This document shows positions 17,104 to 24,296 of a stretch of 35,267 nucleotides of DNA, in pieces; position 1 is the first letter of the stretch, and each line of letters starts with the position of its first letter. The DNA lies in the NCBI GenBank assembly GCA_036519295.1, contig DATDLN010000209.1, positions 1 to 35,267 of the forward strand, written 5' to 3'. The notes beneath the pieces are model-generated. The model saw only the letters and a program-made list of their open reading frames with translations. It made no database searches and was not told the origin of the DNA. Source of the DNA: JACVRW01 sp036519295. GTDB lineage: Bacteria; Actinomycetota; Thermoleophilia; Solirubrobacterales; Thermoleophilaceae. The position numbers and the translations under genes were made by a program.

Positions 17104-17970
17104 GTGACCACGGATGCGTTGACCCCCCAGCCTGCCCCTGACCCGACCCTCGACTCCCTACAGCAGTTCCTCGACGGCATCGCCGAGACGCCCCTGCTGA
17201 CGGCTGAGGAGGAGCTCGCGCTCGCCAAGCGCATCGAGCGCGGCGACCTCGAGGCGAAGGACCACATGACCCGCGCCAACCTGAGGCTCGTGGTCTCGAT
17301 CGCCAAGCGCTATCGCAACCAGGGTCTTCCGTTTCTCGATCTGATCCAGGAGGGCACGGTCGGCCTGATCCGGGCGGTGGAGAAGTTCGATTACCGCAAG
17401 GGCTTCAAGTTCTCGACGTACGCCACCTGGTGGATCCGGCAGGCGATCTCGCGCGGCATCGCCGACAAGGCCCGCACCGTGCGGATCCCGATCCACATCG
17501 ACAACATCCTCAAGAAGCTCGATGGGGCGCAGCGCAAGCTCGAGGCGGTTGGCGACCGCGACCCCACCGTCGAGGAGATCGCGATGCTGGCCGGCGTCGA
17601 TCCGGAGGAGGCCGACGTGATCATCCGCGCCGCCCAGCCGCTCGTCTCGCTCGACAAGCCCGTGGGTACCGACGCCGACGCGGCCGAGTTCGGCGACCTG
17701 ATCCCGGACGAGGCCACGCAGTCCCCCTTCGACGCGGCGATGGAATCGCTCATGCACGAGCGCCTCTACGCGGTGCTCGAGCACCTGCCTTACCGCGAGC
17801 GGCGCATCCTGGTGCTCCGGTACGGCCTCGGCGGCGAGGAGCCGCAGACGGTGGACAGGGTGGCGAAGATGTTCGGCATCACCCGCGAGCGCGTTCGCCA
17901 GGTGGAGGAGGCCGCGCTCCGCAAGCTCTCGACGCTCGCCGAGGCCCAAGCTCTACGCGACGCCGCCTAA
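17104..17970 (+). CDS. RpoD/SigA-like sigma-70 family factor, short form
   Basis: Encodes 288 residues. Region 1.2 (about 19-50), region 2 (about 55-125, with NLRLVVSIAKRYRNQGLPFLDLIQEG and FKFSTYATWWIRQAI), region 3 (about 130-205) and region 4 (about 222-280, with TVDRVAKMFGITRERVRQVE) are all present. It lacks the long acidic region 1.1 and the non-conserved insert of housekeeping RpoD, so it could be either the principal factor in short form or a group 2 factor. Regions 2.4 and 4.2 look like those of factors recognising TAnnnT-type -10 boxes. It is monocistronic, with a hairpin after it and its own promoter candidate. It sits between lepA and hrcA, where hemW often lies. Confidence 0.9.
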   Translation: MTTDALTPQPAPDPTLDSLQQFLDGIAETPLLTAEEELALAKRIERGDLEAKDHMTRANLRLVVSIAKRYRNQGLPFLDLIQEGTVGLIRAVEKFDYRKGFKFSTYATWWIRQAISRGIADKARTVRIPIHIDNILKKLDGAQRKLEAVGDRDPTVEEIAMLAGVDPEEADVIIRAAQPLVSLDKPVGTDADAAEFGDLIPDEATQSPFDAAMESLMHERLYAVLEHLPYRERRILVLRYGLGGEEPQTVDRVAKMFGITRERVRQVEEAALRKLSTLAEAQALRDAA

Positions 17971-17991
17971 AGGCGCCTCCCCAACGCTGTG

Positions 17992-18027
17992 GGCGGCGCG
18001 TCCTCCCGGGGGGTGGGGCGCGCCGCC
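17992..18027 (+). terminator. GC hairpin after the sigma factor gene
   Basis: GGCGGCGCG and CGCGCCGCC form a perfect 9-bp stem around an 18-nt loop, 22 nt after the sigma factor stop. There is no T-tract. In high-GC actinobacteria such hairpins may still act as terminators. Confidence 0.45.
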
Positions 18028-18038
18028 TCAGCACTTCA

Positions 18039-18044
18039 TAGACT
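18039..18044 (+). promoter_or_regulatory. Leaderless -10 element (MaoC pair)
   Basis: TAGACT ends 8 nt before GTG 18053, directly after the hairpin, which supports a new transcription unit here. Confidence 0.5.
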
Positions 18045-18052
18045 GCCGCGCA

Positions 18053-18496
18053 GTGGCCCTGAAAACGGACGCCAAGGGCAAGACCTACCCGCCCTTCGAG
18101 TACGAGGTGGGCAAGGAGAAGATCCGCGAGTACGCCCACGCGGTCGGTGAGGACAACCCCATCTACTTCGACCGCGCGAAGGCGAGGGAGGCGGGATTTC
18201 GCGACATCCCCGCGCCCCCGATGTTCGCCGTCGTCTACTCCGCGGGCTCGGTTGGGCCGGCCGTGCTCGATCCCGAAGTGGGTGTGAACTTCGCGATGAT
18301 GGTGCACGGCTCCCAGGAGTTCGTCTGGGGCGAGCCCGTGTGCGCCGGCGACACGATCACCACCGAGACTTCAGTGAAGGACATCTCGGAGAGGGGCGGC
18401 ATGGGCTTCTACTTGTTCGAGTCGGTGTCGCGCAACGAGGACGGCCAGGAGGTCGTGCGCGGGACCTGGACGAACATCGTCAGGGGCGTCTCGTGA
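18053..18496 (+). CDS. MaoC-like (R)-hydroxyacyl dehydratase subunit, HadA/HadC type
   Basis: Encodes 147 residues. The N-terminal hot-dog domain pattern matches FAS1-like/HadA-HadC subunits: FEYEVGKEKIREYAHAVGED, NPIYFD, then IPAPPMFAVVY and the late motif VHGSQEFVWGEPVCAGDTI. This half lacks the full hydratase-2 D-x4-H catalytic pattern and normally pairs with a catalytic partner, here the next gene. The pair would dehydrate 3-hydroxyacyl thioesters in a fatty acid or polyketide route. GTG 18053 follows a leaderless promoter hexamer. Its TGA overlaps the GTG of the next gene by 4 nt, so the two are translationally coupled. Confidence 0.85.
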   Translation: MALKTDAKGKTYPPFEYEVGKEKIREYAHAVGEDNPIYFDRAKAREAGFRDIPAPPMFAVVYSAGSVGPAVLDPEVGVNFAMMVHGSQEFVWGEPVCAGDTITTETSVKDISERGGMGFYLFESVSRNEDGQEVVRGTWTNIVRGVS

Positions 18497-18870
18497 AGGT
18501 CGAGCTGAAGGTCACCCCCGACAAGTACCTGCCGCACCGCTATGCGGGCGCGTCGGGCGACTTCAACCCGATCCACATCGACCCGGAGTTCGCGAAGCAG
18601 GTGGGGCTCCCGGGCAACATCCTGCACGGCCTCTACACGATGGCCCAGGTGGCGCGCGCGCACGTGAATGCCGCCGGCGGCGACCCGCGGGCGCTGAAGA
18701 GGCTCTCGGTCCAGTTCCGGGGAATGGGCTTCCCGGAGCACGAGATCACCGTCACCGGGAGTGTCAGGGAGGAGCGCGACGGGCGCGTCGTGATCGACAC
18801 CGAGGCCGAGCAGGGCGGCAAGCGGATCATCCGGAATGCCGAGGCCGAGCTCAGCCTGGACGCCGGCTAG
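18493..18870 (+). CDS. MaoC-like dehydratase catalytic subunit, HadB type
   Basis: Encodes 125 residues. The hydratase-2 motif is present as YAGASGDFNPIHID, with catalytic Asp23 and His28, followed by LPGNILHGLYTMAQVARA. The C-terminal strands include VTGSVREERDGRVVIDTEAE. It most likely forms a heterodimer with the product of the gene before it and dehydrates (R)-3-hydroxyacyl thioesters. In mycobacteria HadAB/HadBC serve mycolic acid elongation. Here no other lipid gene is adjacent, so the chain-length and pathway role is open. The start overlaps the upstream stop (GTGA). A GC hairpin follows 4 nt after the stop. Confidence 0.85.
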   Translation: MKVELKVTPDKYLPHRYAGASGDFNPIHIDPEFAKQVGLPGNILHGLYTMAQVARAHVNAAGGDPRALKRLSVQFRGMGFPEHEITVTGSVREERDGRVVIDTEAEQGGKRIIRNAEAELSLDAG

Positions 18871-18874
18871 CCCT

Positions 18875-18897
18875 GGGCGCCCGTCCCCCCGGCGCCC
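18875..18897 (+). terminator. GC hairpin after the MaoC pair
   Basis: GGGCGCC and GGCGCCC form a perfect 7-bp stem around a 9-nt C-rich loop, 5 nt after the stop codon. There is no T-run. The rest of the gap up to 19076 contains no gene that I can support. Confidence 0.45.
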
Positions 18898-19076
18898 GGT
18901 CCGCGCGCTGCTGTGCCCCGTGGGGGTGACCCGAACCTGCGGAACGTCCCCAACGCCGCGGTCGGCGGCCGAGCTCGGGAGCTTGTCGGCGTCTATCGGT
19001 CAAAACCTCCCGAGGGCAGCCCGGCTGAGAGAGCAACCCCGCGCGACCCCAATGAGCTGTGAGAGGGGGCCCTGGA

Positions 19077-19082
19077 TACCTT
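19077..19082 (+). promoter_or_regulatory. Leaderless -10 element (hrcA-dnaJ-prmA)
   Basis: TACCTT ends 7 nt before GTG 19090. No CIRCE inverted repeat (TTAGCACTC-N9-GAGTGCTAA) or recognisable relative is visible in the 219-nt gap. Confidence 0.5.
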
Positions 19083-19089
19083 TAGAGGC

Positions 19090-20115
19090 GTGGAGATCAC
19101 TCCCCGCCAAAGCTTCATCCTCAGGAAGGTCGTGGAGGCGCACGTCGAGCTCGATCAGCCCGTGGCCTCGAAGTGGATCGCCGAGCTCGACGACGTGCCC
19201 TGGGGTCCGTCGACCGTGCGCGGCGAGCTGGCACGACTCGAGGAGGGCGGCCTGCTCGAGCACCCGCACACCTCCGCGGGGCGAGTGCCGACCGACCGCG
19301 GCTACCGCCTCTATGTCGACGAGCTCATGGCCGAGGGCCGGCTGCCGGTTCCGCGCAGGCCGCTCGAGCTCTCGACGATGCGGCGCGAGGTCGACGAGGC
19401 CATGCGGGCCACGAGCGAGCAGCTCTCCCAGGTGACCAATCTGCTCGCGCTCGTCACCGCCCCGCCGATCGAGACCGCCACCATCCGCCGCGTCGAGGTG
19501 CTGCTGCTTCAGCCGCAGGTCGCGATGGTGGTCGTGATCACCTCGACCGGCGGTGTGACCAAGCGCGTGATCTCGTACGACGAGCCGGTGGACCCGGGGC
19601 TCGTGGACTGGGCCGGCAGCTATCTGAACGAGGCGCTCGGCGGGCTCGACGTCGGCTCGCGGATGCTCTACGCGAGGCTCAACGATGGGGAGCTCTCGGA
19701 GCCCGAGTCGGGCTTCCTCACCACGCTCGCGCCCGCCTTCACCGAGCTCGAGAGCATCGCCGAGAGCAACCTGTTCATGGAGGGGGCGGCGCGGCTCCTG
19801 TCCGAGCACCGCTTCCAGGAGCTGTCGCAGATCGGCGCTCTGCTCGAGGTGCTCGAGCACCGTCGGGCGCTGCTGGCGGTTCTGCGCGAGTCGCTCGACG
19901 AGCCGAGCGTCTACCTTCGCATCGGCACCGAGAACGTGACACCCGAGCTTCGCTCGTTGAGCCTGGTGGCGGCCAACTACGGCGTTGCCCGGCGCAACCT
20001 CGGAGCCGTATCGGTGATCGGGCCGTTGCGCATGGACTACCCGAAGGCGATCATCTCCGTGCGGCAGGCCGCGCGCGAGCTGTCGCGCTTCGTGGCCGAG
20101 GTGTACGACGAGTGA
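19090..20115 (+). CDS. hrcA: Heat-inducible transcription repressor HrcA
   Basis: Encodes 341 residues, normal length. The N-terminal winged helix is clear (RQSFILRKVVEAHVELDQPV, GPSTVRGELARLEEGGLLEH, then HTSAGRVPTDRGYRLYVDEL, the HrcA signature). The C-terminal regulatory domain ends with VIGPLRMDYPKAIISVRQAA, also typical. HrcA represses chaperone operons by binding CIRCE. No CIRCE is seen here, so this operon may not be autoregulated and the targets are probably elsewhere (groES-groEL, for instance). The GTG start follows a leaderless promoter hexamer, and the stop overlaps dnaJ (GTGA). Confidence 0.95.
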   Translation: MEITPRQSFILRKVVEAHVELDQPVASKWIAELDDVPWGPSTVRGELARLEEGGLLEHPHTSAGRVPTDRGYRLYVDELMAEGRLPVPRRPLELSTMRREVDEAMRATSEQLSQVTNLLALVTAPPIETATIRRVEVLLLQPQVAMVVVITSTGGVTKRVISYDEPVDPGLVDWAGSYLNEALGGLDVGSRMLYARLNDGELSEPESGFLTTLAPAFTELESIAESNLFMEGAARLLSEHRFQELSQIGALLEVLEHRRALLAVLRESLDEPSVYLRIGTENVTPELRSLSLVAANYGVARRNLGAVSVIGPLRMDYPKAIISVRQAARELSRFVAEVYDE

Positions 20116-21236
20116 GACGCGACCCCTACGAGGTGCTCGGCGTCCCCCGGGACGCGGACGAGAAGCAGATCAAGCGGGCGTTCCGCACGCTCGCCCGTGA
20201 GCTGCATCCTGACGTCAACAGCCACGACCCCGAGGCCGAGGAGAAGTTCAAGGAGGCCGCGGAGGCATACGAGATCCTGTCCGACGCCGAACGCCGCGCC
20301 ACCTACGACCGCTTCGGGTTCGAGGGCCTCGACTCGCGCGGTTTCGCCTCGACCGCCCACGGGTTCGGCTCGTTCGCCGACATCTTCGACGCCTTCTTCG
20401 GCGGCGACCCGTTCGGCGCGGCCTTCGGGCGCGGGGCCGGCCGCGTGCAGGGCGGCGACGTGGCCGTGGCGGTCGAGGTGTCGCTCGAGCAGGCCGCCCG
20501 CGGGACCATGGTCGACGTCTCCTACGACGTGGTCGCCACGTGTGAGCGCTGCGGCGGCAGCCGCGCCGAGCCGGGCACGCCGGTGGAGACCTGCTCCCGC
20601 TGCGGCGGGGCCGGGCGCGTCCGGGCCGTGACGCGCACGGCCTTCGGCCAGCTCGTCCGCGAGCAGGCCTGCGACGTCTGCGGCGGAGAGGGCCGCGTCC
20701 CGGCCGAGCCCTGCCGGGAGTGCGGGGGCCGCGGCCGCCGCGCGGTGCGCCGGAGGCTTGAAGTGGACGTGCCGGCCGGAATCGCCGACGAGCAGCGCAT
20801 CCGCCTCGCAGGCCGCGGGCACGCGGGCGAGCGCGCCGGCCCTCCCGGCGACCTCTACGTGCTGGTGCGCGTGACCGAGGACGAGCGCTTTCTGCGCGAC
20901 GGCAACGATCTGGTGACGGTCCTCGACGTGCCGGCGCCGGCCGCCGCGCTCGGGGCGACCATGACCGTGGAGACGCTCGACGGCGAGGAGCGGATCGAGA
21001 TCGCGCCCGGCACCCAGCCGGGGGCGGTGGTGACCCTGCGAGGGCGCGGGATGCCGACGATCGGCCGCGGCCGCCGCGGCGACCAGCGCGTGGTCCTGAA
21101 CGTCGTGATCCCGCGCAAGCTCAGCGGCCGCCAGCAGGAGCTGCTCCAGGAGCTCCGCGATTCGCTGACAGACGAGAACCTGCGCGAGCCGGCCGCCGAG
21201 TCCCTCGTCGGCAAGCTGAAGCGCGCCTTCCGCTGA
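20112..21236 (+). CDS. dnaJ: Chaperone DnaJ (Hsp40)
   Basis: Encodes 374 residues. The J domain (about 1-68) has the essential His-Pro-Asp at 32-34 (ARELHPDVN). A short Gly/Phe region follows (FDAFFGGDPFGAAFGRG). The zinc-finger domain has four repeats starting CERCGGSR, CSRCGGAG, CDVCGGEG and CRECGGRG. The first repeat departs from CxxCxGxG at its last position. The C-terminal substrate-binding domains end in KLKRAFR. It stimulates DnaK ATPase and delivers substrates. The pairing with hrcA rather than dnaK-grpE marks it as the second DnaJ found in many actinobacteria. The GTG start overlaps hrcA, and the TGA overlaps the proposed CTG start of prmA. Confidence 0.95.
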   Translation: MRRDPYEVLGVPRDADEKQIKRAFRTLARELHPDVNSHDPEAEEKFKEAAEAYEILSDAERRATYDRFGFEGLDSRGFASTAHGFGSFADIFDAFFGGDPFGAAFGRGAGRVQGGDVAVAVEVSLEQAARGTMVDVSYDVVATCERCGGSRAEPGTPVETCSRCGGAGRVRAVTRTAFGQLVREQACDVCGGEGRVPAEPCRECGGRGRRAVRRRLEVDVPAGIADEQRIRLAGRGHAGERAGPPGDLYVLVRVTEDERFLRDGNDLVTVLDVPAPAAALGATMTVETLDGEERIEIAPGTQPGAVVTLRGRGMPTIGRGRRGDQRVVLNVVIPRKLSGRQQELLQELRDSLTDENLREPAAESLVGKLKRAFR

Positions 21237-22030
21237 TCAGGCTCGCGGTCCGCGCCCCGGCCGACGCCGCGGAGCGGGTGCTCGCGGCGCTTCTCGAGCT
21301 CGCTCCCGCGGGCGTCGAGCAGGTGGACGGCGACGGCTACGTCGAATACGCGATCTACGGCGTCCCGGGCGAGCTCCCGGCGCTCCCGGAGGGGGAGGCC
21401 GAGGTGGCGGGAGTGCGCGTGCGGGTCAGTGGGGAGGAGGTGGCCGCCGACTGGGCGGAGCGCTGGAAGCGCTTCCACGAGCCGGTCCTCGTGGGCGGCC
21501 GCCTGTTCGTGCGCCCCCCGTGGACCGAGCCGCGCCCGGACACGCTCGACCTGGTGATCGACCCGGGGCAGGCGTTCGGCACCGGCGGGCATCCCACGAC
21601 GCGGCTGTGCCTCGAGCTGCTGCTCGGGCTCGAGCCGCGCGACTCGCTCGCCGACCTCGGCTGTGGCTCGGGCGTCCTCGCCATAGCCGCGGCCAAGCTC
21701 GGCTTCGCGCCGGTGATCGCCTTCGACAGCGAGCCCGCCGCCCTGGACGCGACCCGCGCCAACGCCCGCGCGAACGATGTCGAGCTGGACCGCGTCGAGC
21801 GGCTGAACCTTCGCGACCAGCCGCCGCCGCTCGCCGCCACCCTCATCGCCAACCTCGCCGGCCCACTGCTTCGGCGCGTGGCCCAGCTGCTCGTCGAGCG
21901 CCCCGACGCGCTCATCGTCTCTGGGCTCCTCGACCAGGAGGCCGACGAAGTGGCGGCTGCGTTCCGGCCACTCCGCGAGCGCCGCCGCCTGTCCGAGCGC
22001 GGCTGGAGCGCCCTGCTGGTCAGCGGATAG
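21233..22030 (+). CDS. prmA: Ribosomal protein L11 methyltransferase
   Basis: Encodes 265 residues if started at CTG 21233. It methylates ribosomal protein L11 using S-adenosylmethionine. The family block VDPGQAFGTGGHPTTRLCLELL is followed by the SAM motif DLGCGSGVLAIAAAKLG and, later, IANLAGPLL in place of the usual NIL. PrmA proteins usually begin M-I-R-L-A-V-R or similar. Here that stretch reads IRLAVRAPADAAERVL and is preceded by CTG, which overlaps the dnaJ stop as CTGA. The first ordinary start in frame, GTG 21278, would remove 15 residues of this conserved strand. I therefore favour CTG, with ATC 21236 as another non-standard option. The TAG stop is also the first three bases of the next promoter hexamer. 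Confidence 0.88.
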   Translation: MIRLAVRAPADAAERVLAALLELAPAGVEQVDGDGYVEYAIYGVPGELPALPEGEAEVAGVRVRVSGEEVAADWAERWKRFHEPVLVGGRLFVRPPWTEPRPDTLDLVIDPGQAFGTGGHPTTRLCLELLLGLEPRDSLADLGCGSGVLAIAAAKLGFAPVIAFDSEPAALDATRANARANDVELDRVERLNLRDQPPPLAATLIANLAGPLLRRVAQLLVERPDALIVSGLLDQEADEVAAAFRPLRERRRLSERGWSALLVSG

Positions 22031-22033
22031 GGT
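22028..22033 (+). promoter_or_regulatory. Leaderless -10 element (cyclase-family gene)
   Basis: TAGGGT ends 6 nt before ATG 22040. Its first three bases are the prmA stop codon. Confidence 0.45.
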
Positions 22034-22039
22034 CGCTCG

Positions 22040-22801
22040 ATGCGATTCGTCGACCTCTCTGCTCCCATCACCCCGAGCCCGGCCGAGACGCCCCAGGCGC
22101 TCCGCACCGACATCGAGTTCTCGGACCACACCGAGGGGGCGCTCCAGATCGAGGCGATCCTGGGTGTGCCCTCGCGGCTGCTGCGCGACGGCGAGGGGTG
22201 GGCGGTCGAGACCTTTACACGCCTCGGGACGCACAACTCGACACACGTGGACGCCCCGTGGCACTACAACTCGCGCACCCAGGGCGAGCGCGCGCAGACG
22301 ATCGACGAGCTGCCGCTGGACTGGTTCTTCGGCGCCGGCCTGGTGCTCGACATGACCGCGAAGGCAGACGGCGACGCCGTCGACGTCGAAGACATCGAGG
22401 CCGAGCTGGGCCGGATCGGCCACGAACTGGCCGAGCGGGACATCGTGCTCGTGCGCACCGGAGCCGACGCCCTTTACGCCCAGCCGGAGTACATGGGGCT
22501 CGGCCCGGGAGTAACGGCGGCGGCCACGCGCTGGCTCTACGAGCGCGGCGTGCGGGTGATGGGCATCGACGCCTGGACCTGGGACGCACCGCTGCACCTG
22601 CAGGCGCAGGCCGCGCTCGAGCGCGACGAGCCCGGCATCTTCTGGGCGGCGCACCAGTGCGACCTCGCCTACTCCCAGATCGAGCGGCTCGTGAACCTGG
22701 GCGAGCTCCCGCCGACCGGGTTCCAGGTCGCCTGCTTCCCGCTCCGGATCGAGGGCGCGGGAGCGGCGCCCGCGCGCGTGGTGGCGATCCTGCCGGACTG
22801 A
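22040..22801 (+). CDS. Cyclase/kynurenine formamidase-family metal-dependent hydrolase
   Basis: Encodes 253 residues. It starts RFVDLSAPITPSPAET, as in cyclase-family proteins, and has the metal-binding block GTHNSTHVDAPWHYN at 63-77 (HxGTHxDxP-type). A later VRVMGIDAWTWDAP segment and LPPTGFQVACFPLRIEGAGAAPARVVAI close the fold as in the kynurenine formamidase/isatin hydrolase group. The substrate is unknown. A role in tryptophan breakdown cannot be inferred from the trp genes 4 kb away. It sits between prmA and yqeY, where the 16S rRNA methyltransferase gene rsmE is often found. Confidence 0.85.
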   Translation: MRFVDLSAPITPSPAETPQALRTDIEFSDHTEGALQIEAILGVPSRLLRDGEGWAVETFTRLGTHNSTHVDAPWHYNSRTQGERAQTIDELPLDWFFGAGLVLDMTAKADGDAVDVEDIEAELGRIGHELAERDIVLVRTGADALYAQPEYMGLGPGVTAAATRWLYERGVRVMGIDAWTWDAPLHLQAQAALERDEPGIFWAAHQCDLAYSQIERLVNLGELPPTGFQVACFPLRIEGAGAAPARVVAILPD

Positions 22802-22817
22802 CGGCTTCAGGCCGCGA

Positions 22818-22869
22818 GCAGTGGGATGCGGGCCTGGTTCGCGCGGATTTCTACCTGCGATCCCGCTGC
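22818..22869 (+). repeat. Inverted repeat between the cyclase gene and yqeY
   Basis: GCAGTGGGAT (22818-22827) pairs with ATCCCGCTGC (22860-22869) over 10 positions with one G-U pair, leaving a 32-nt loop. It ends 5 nt before the yqeY -10 hexamer. It may be the terminator of the cyclase transcript or an operator-like structure. Confidence 0.35.
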
Positions 22870-22874
22870 CCTCC

Positions 22875-22880
22875 TACACT
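22875..22880 (+). promoter_or_regulatory. Leaderless -10 element (yqeY-phoH-ybeY-era)
   Basis: TACACT ends 7 nt before TTG 22888. This supports TTG as the start codon. It probably drives the downstream overlapping genes. Confidence 0.5.
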
Positions 22881-22887
22881 TGGAGCG

Positions 22888-23319
22888 TTGTCCGTGCTCG
22901 AGCAGGTCCAGAATGACGTGCGGGACGCCCTGAAGGCGGGCGAGCGGGAGCGCGTGCACGCGCTCCGCCTGATCGCCAGCGAGCTCCAGAAGGCCGCCAA
23001 GGAGAACGGCGCCGAGGACGTCGAAGTGCTCCAGCGCGAGCGCAAGCGGCGCCTCGAGGCGGCGGAGGCCTATCGCGACGGGGGCCGCGAGGACCGGGCC
23101 GAGGCCGAGGAGCGCGAGGCGGAGATCATCGCCTCCTATCTGCCGGAGCAGCTGTCCTACGAGGAGCTCCGTGCGATCGTGGGCGACGCGGTGGCCGAGT
23201 CCGGCGCCTCCTCGCCCAAGGAAATGGGCAAGGTGATGGCTCTCGTGATGCCGAAGGTGAAGGGGCGCGCGGACGGCAAACGTGTGAGCGCCGTGGTCAA
23301 GGAGGCCCTCTCCCCCTAG
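22888..23319 (+). CDS. yqeY: GatB/YqeY domain protein
   Basis: Encodes 143 residues from TTG 22888 (an in-frame GTG at 22894 is an alternative). The YqeY pattern is clear: VQNDVRDALKAGERERVHALRLI, RKRRLEAAEAYRDGGR, then A-E-A-E-E-R-E-A-E-I-I-A-S-Y-L-P-E-Q-L and PKEMGKVMALVMPKVKGRADGK near the end. The domain resembles the tRNA-binding tail of GatB amidotransferase subunits. Its role as a free-standing protein is uncertain. Its TAG shares one base with the phoH GTG (TAGTG), so phoH is likely translated by coupling. Confidence 0.92.
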   Translation: MSVLEQVQNDVRDALKAGERERVHALRLIASELQKAAKENGAEDVEVLQRERKRRLEAAEAYRDGGREDRAEAEEREAEIIASYLPEQLSYEELRAIVGDAVAESGASSPKEMGKVMALVMPKVKGRADGKRVSAVVKEALSP

Positions 23320-24296
23320 TGCGCTCTCAGCTCGAGCTCCCCAACGAGGTGGCCGCCGAGCTCGCCGGCCCGGGCGACGCGATCATGAAGACGCTCGAGG
23401 ACCACCTCGACTGCGAGGTGTTCCTCCGCGGCAACGTGCTCACCTTGGACGGCTCCGACGAGGACGTGGCGATGGGCCGTACGGTCGTCCGGGAGCTGAG
23501 CGACCTCGTCCAGCAGGGCCACGACATCGCGCCCGGGACGATCGAGGCGATCGCCGGCGCGCTCGACCGTCACGAGAGTCCCAGCCGCATCCTGGAGGAC
23601 GTGGTCTGGCGCCATCGGGGCGTGAAGGTGGCGCCCAAGAGCGTTAATCAGAAGCGTTATGTCGACGCGATCCGCAGCTCCACCATCACGGTCGGGATCG
23701 GCCCCGCTGGCACCGGCAAGTCGTTCCTCGCGGTGGCCATGGCGGTGGCGGCGCTCTCACGCCGCGAGGTAAACCGAATCGTGCTGACGCGGCCGGCCGT
23801 CGAGGCCGGCGAGCGGCTCGGTTTCCTGCCCGGCGACATCGCCGCCAAGGTTGACCCCTACCTGAGGCCCCTGTTCGACGCGCTCTACGACATGCTCGAG
23901 CCGGACAAGGTCAACCAGCACCTGGAGCGTGGCGTGATCGAGGTGGCGCCGCTGGCGTTCATGCGGGGTAGAACGCTGAACGACGCCTTCATCATCCTCG
24001 ACGAGGCCCAGAACACGACGCCGGAGCAGATCAAGATGTTTCTCACCCGGCTCGGCTTCAACTCGAAGATGGTGGTAACGGGCGACATCACCCAGATCGA
24101 CCTCCCGAAGGATCAGTCCTCGGGTCTCGTCGTGATCGGCGAGATCCTGAAGCGGGTCGAGGGGATCGAGTTCGTGCGCTTCGGGAGCGAGGACGTGGTT
24201 CGGCACAAGCTGGTGCAGCGCATCGTCGCTGCCTACAACGAGTACGCGGAGAAGCAGGCGCCCGCGCTTCGCGAGGCGCGCCGGCAGCAGGGCTGA
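23319..24296 (+). CDS. phoH: PhoH-like ATPase (YbeZ type)
   Basis: Encodes 325 residues. The Walker A motif GPAGTGKS is at 128-135, preceded by the usual NQKRYVDAIRSSTIT block, and Walker B is FIILDEAQNTTPEQIKMFLTR. VVTGDITQIDLPKDQSSGL and an LVQRIVAAYNEYAE tail are also typical. The N-terminal part (about 1-100) is the KH-like region of the family. PhoH/YbeZ is a nucleotide-binding protein that works with the endonuclease YbeY, which is the next gene. The GTG start overlaps yqeY by one base. The TGA overlaps the proposed CTG start of ybeY. Confidence 0.94.
   Translation: MRSQLELPNEVAAELAGPGDAIMKTLEDHLDCEVFLRGNVLTLDGSDEDVAMGRTVVRELSDLVQQGHDIAPGTIEAIAGALDRHESPSRILEDVVWRHRGVKVAPKSVNQKRYVDAIRSSTITVGIGPAGTGKSFLAVAMAVAALSRREVNRIVLTRPAVEAGERLGFLPGDIAAKVDPYLRPLFDALYDMLEPDKVNQHLERGVIEVAPLAFMRGRTLNDAFIILDEAQNTTPEQIKMFLTRLGFNSKMVVTGDITQIDLPKDQSSGLVVIGEILKRVEGIEFVRFGSEDVVRHKLVQRIVAAYNEYAEKQAPALREARRQQG

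Noticed and set aside
18871..19089. Possible tRNA or CIRCE in the gap before hrcA
   Set aside because: No cloverleaf or CIRCE-like repeat could be made. Only a short GC hairpin and a promoter hexamer were found.
20855..22654. Long minus-strand open frame opposite dnaJ, prmA and the cyclase gene
   Set aside because: It crosses three well-supported genes and has no motif of its own.
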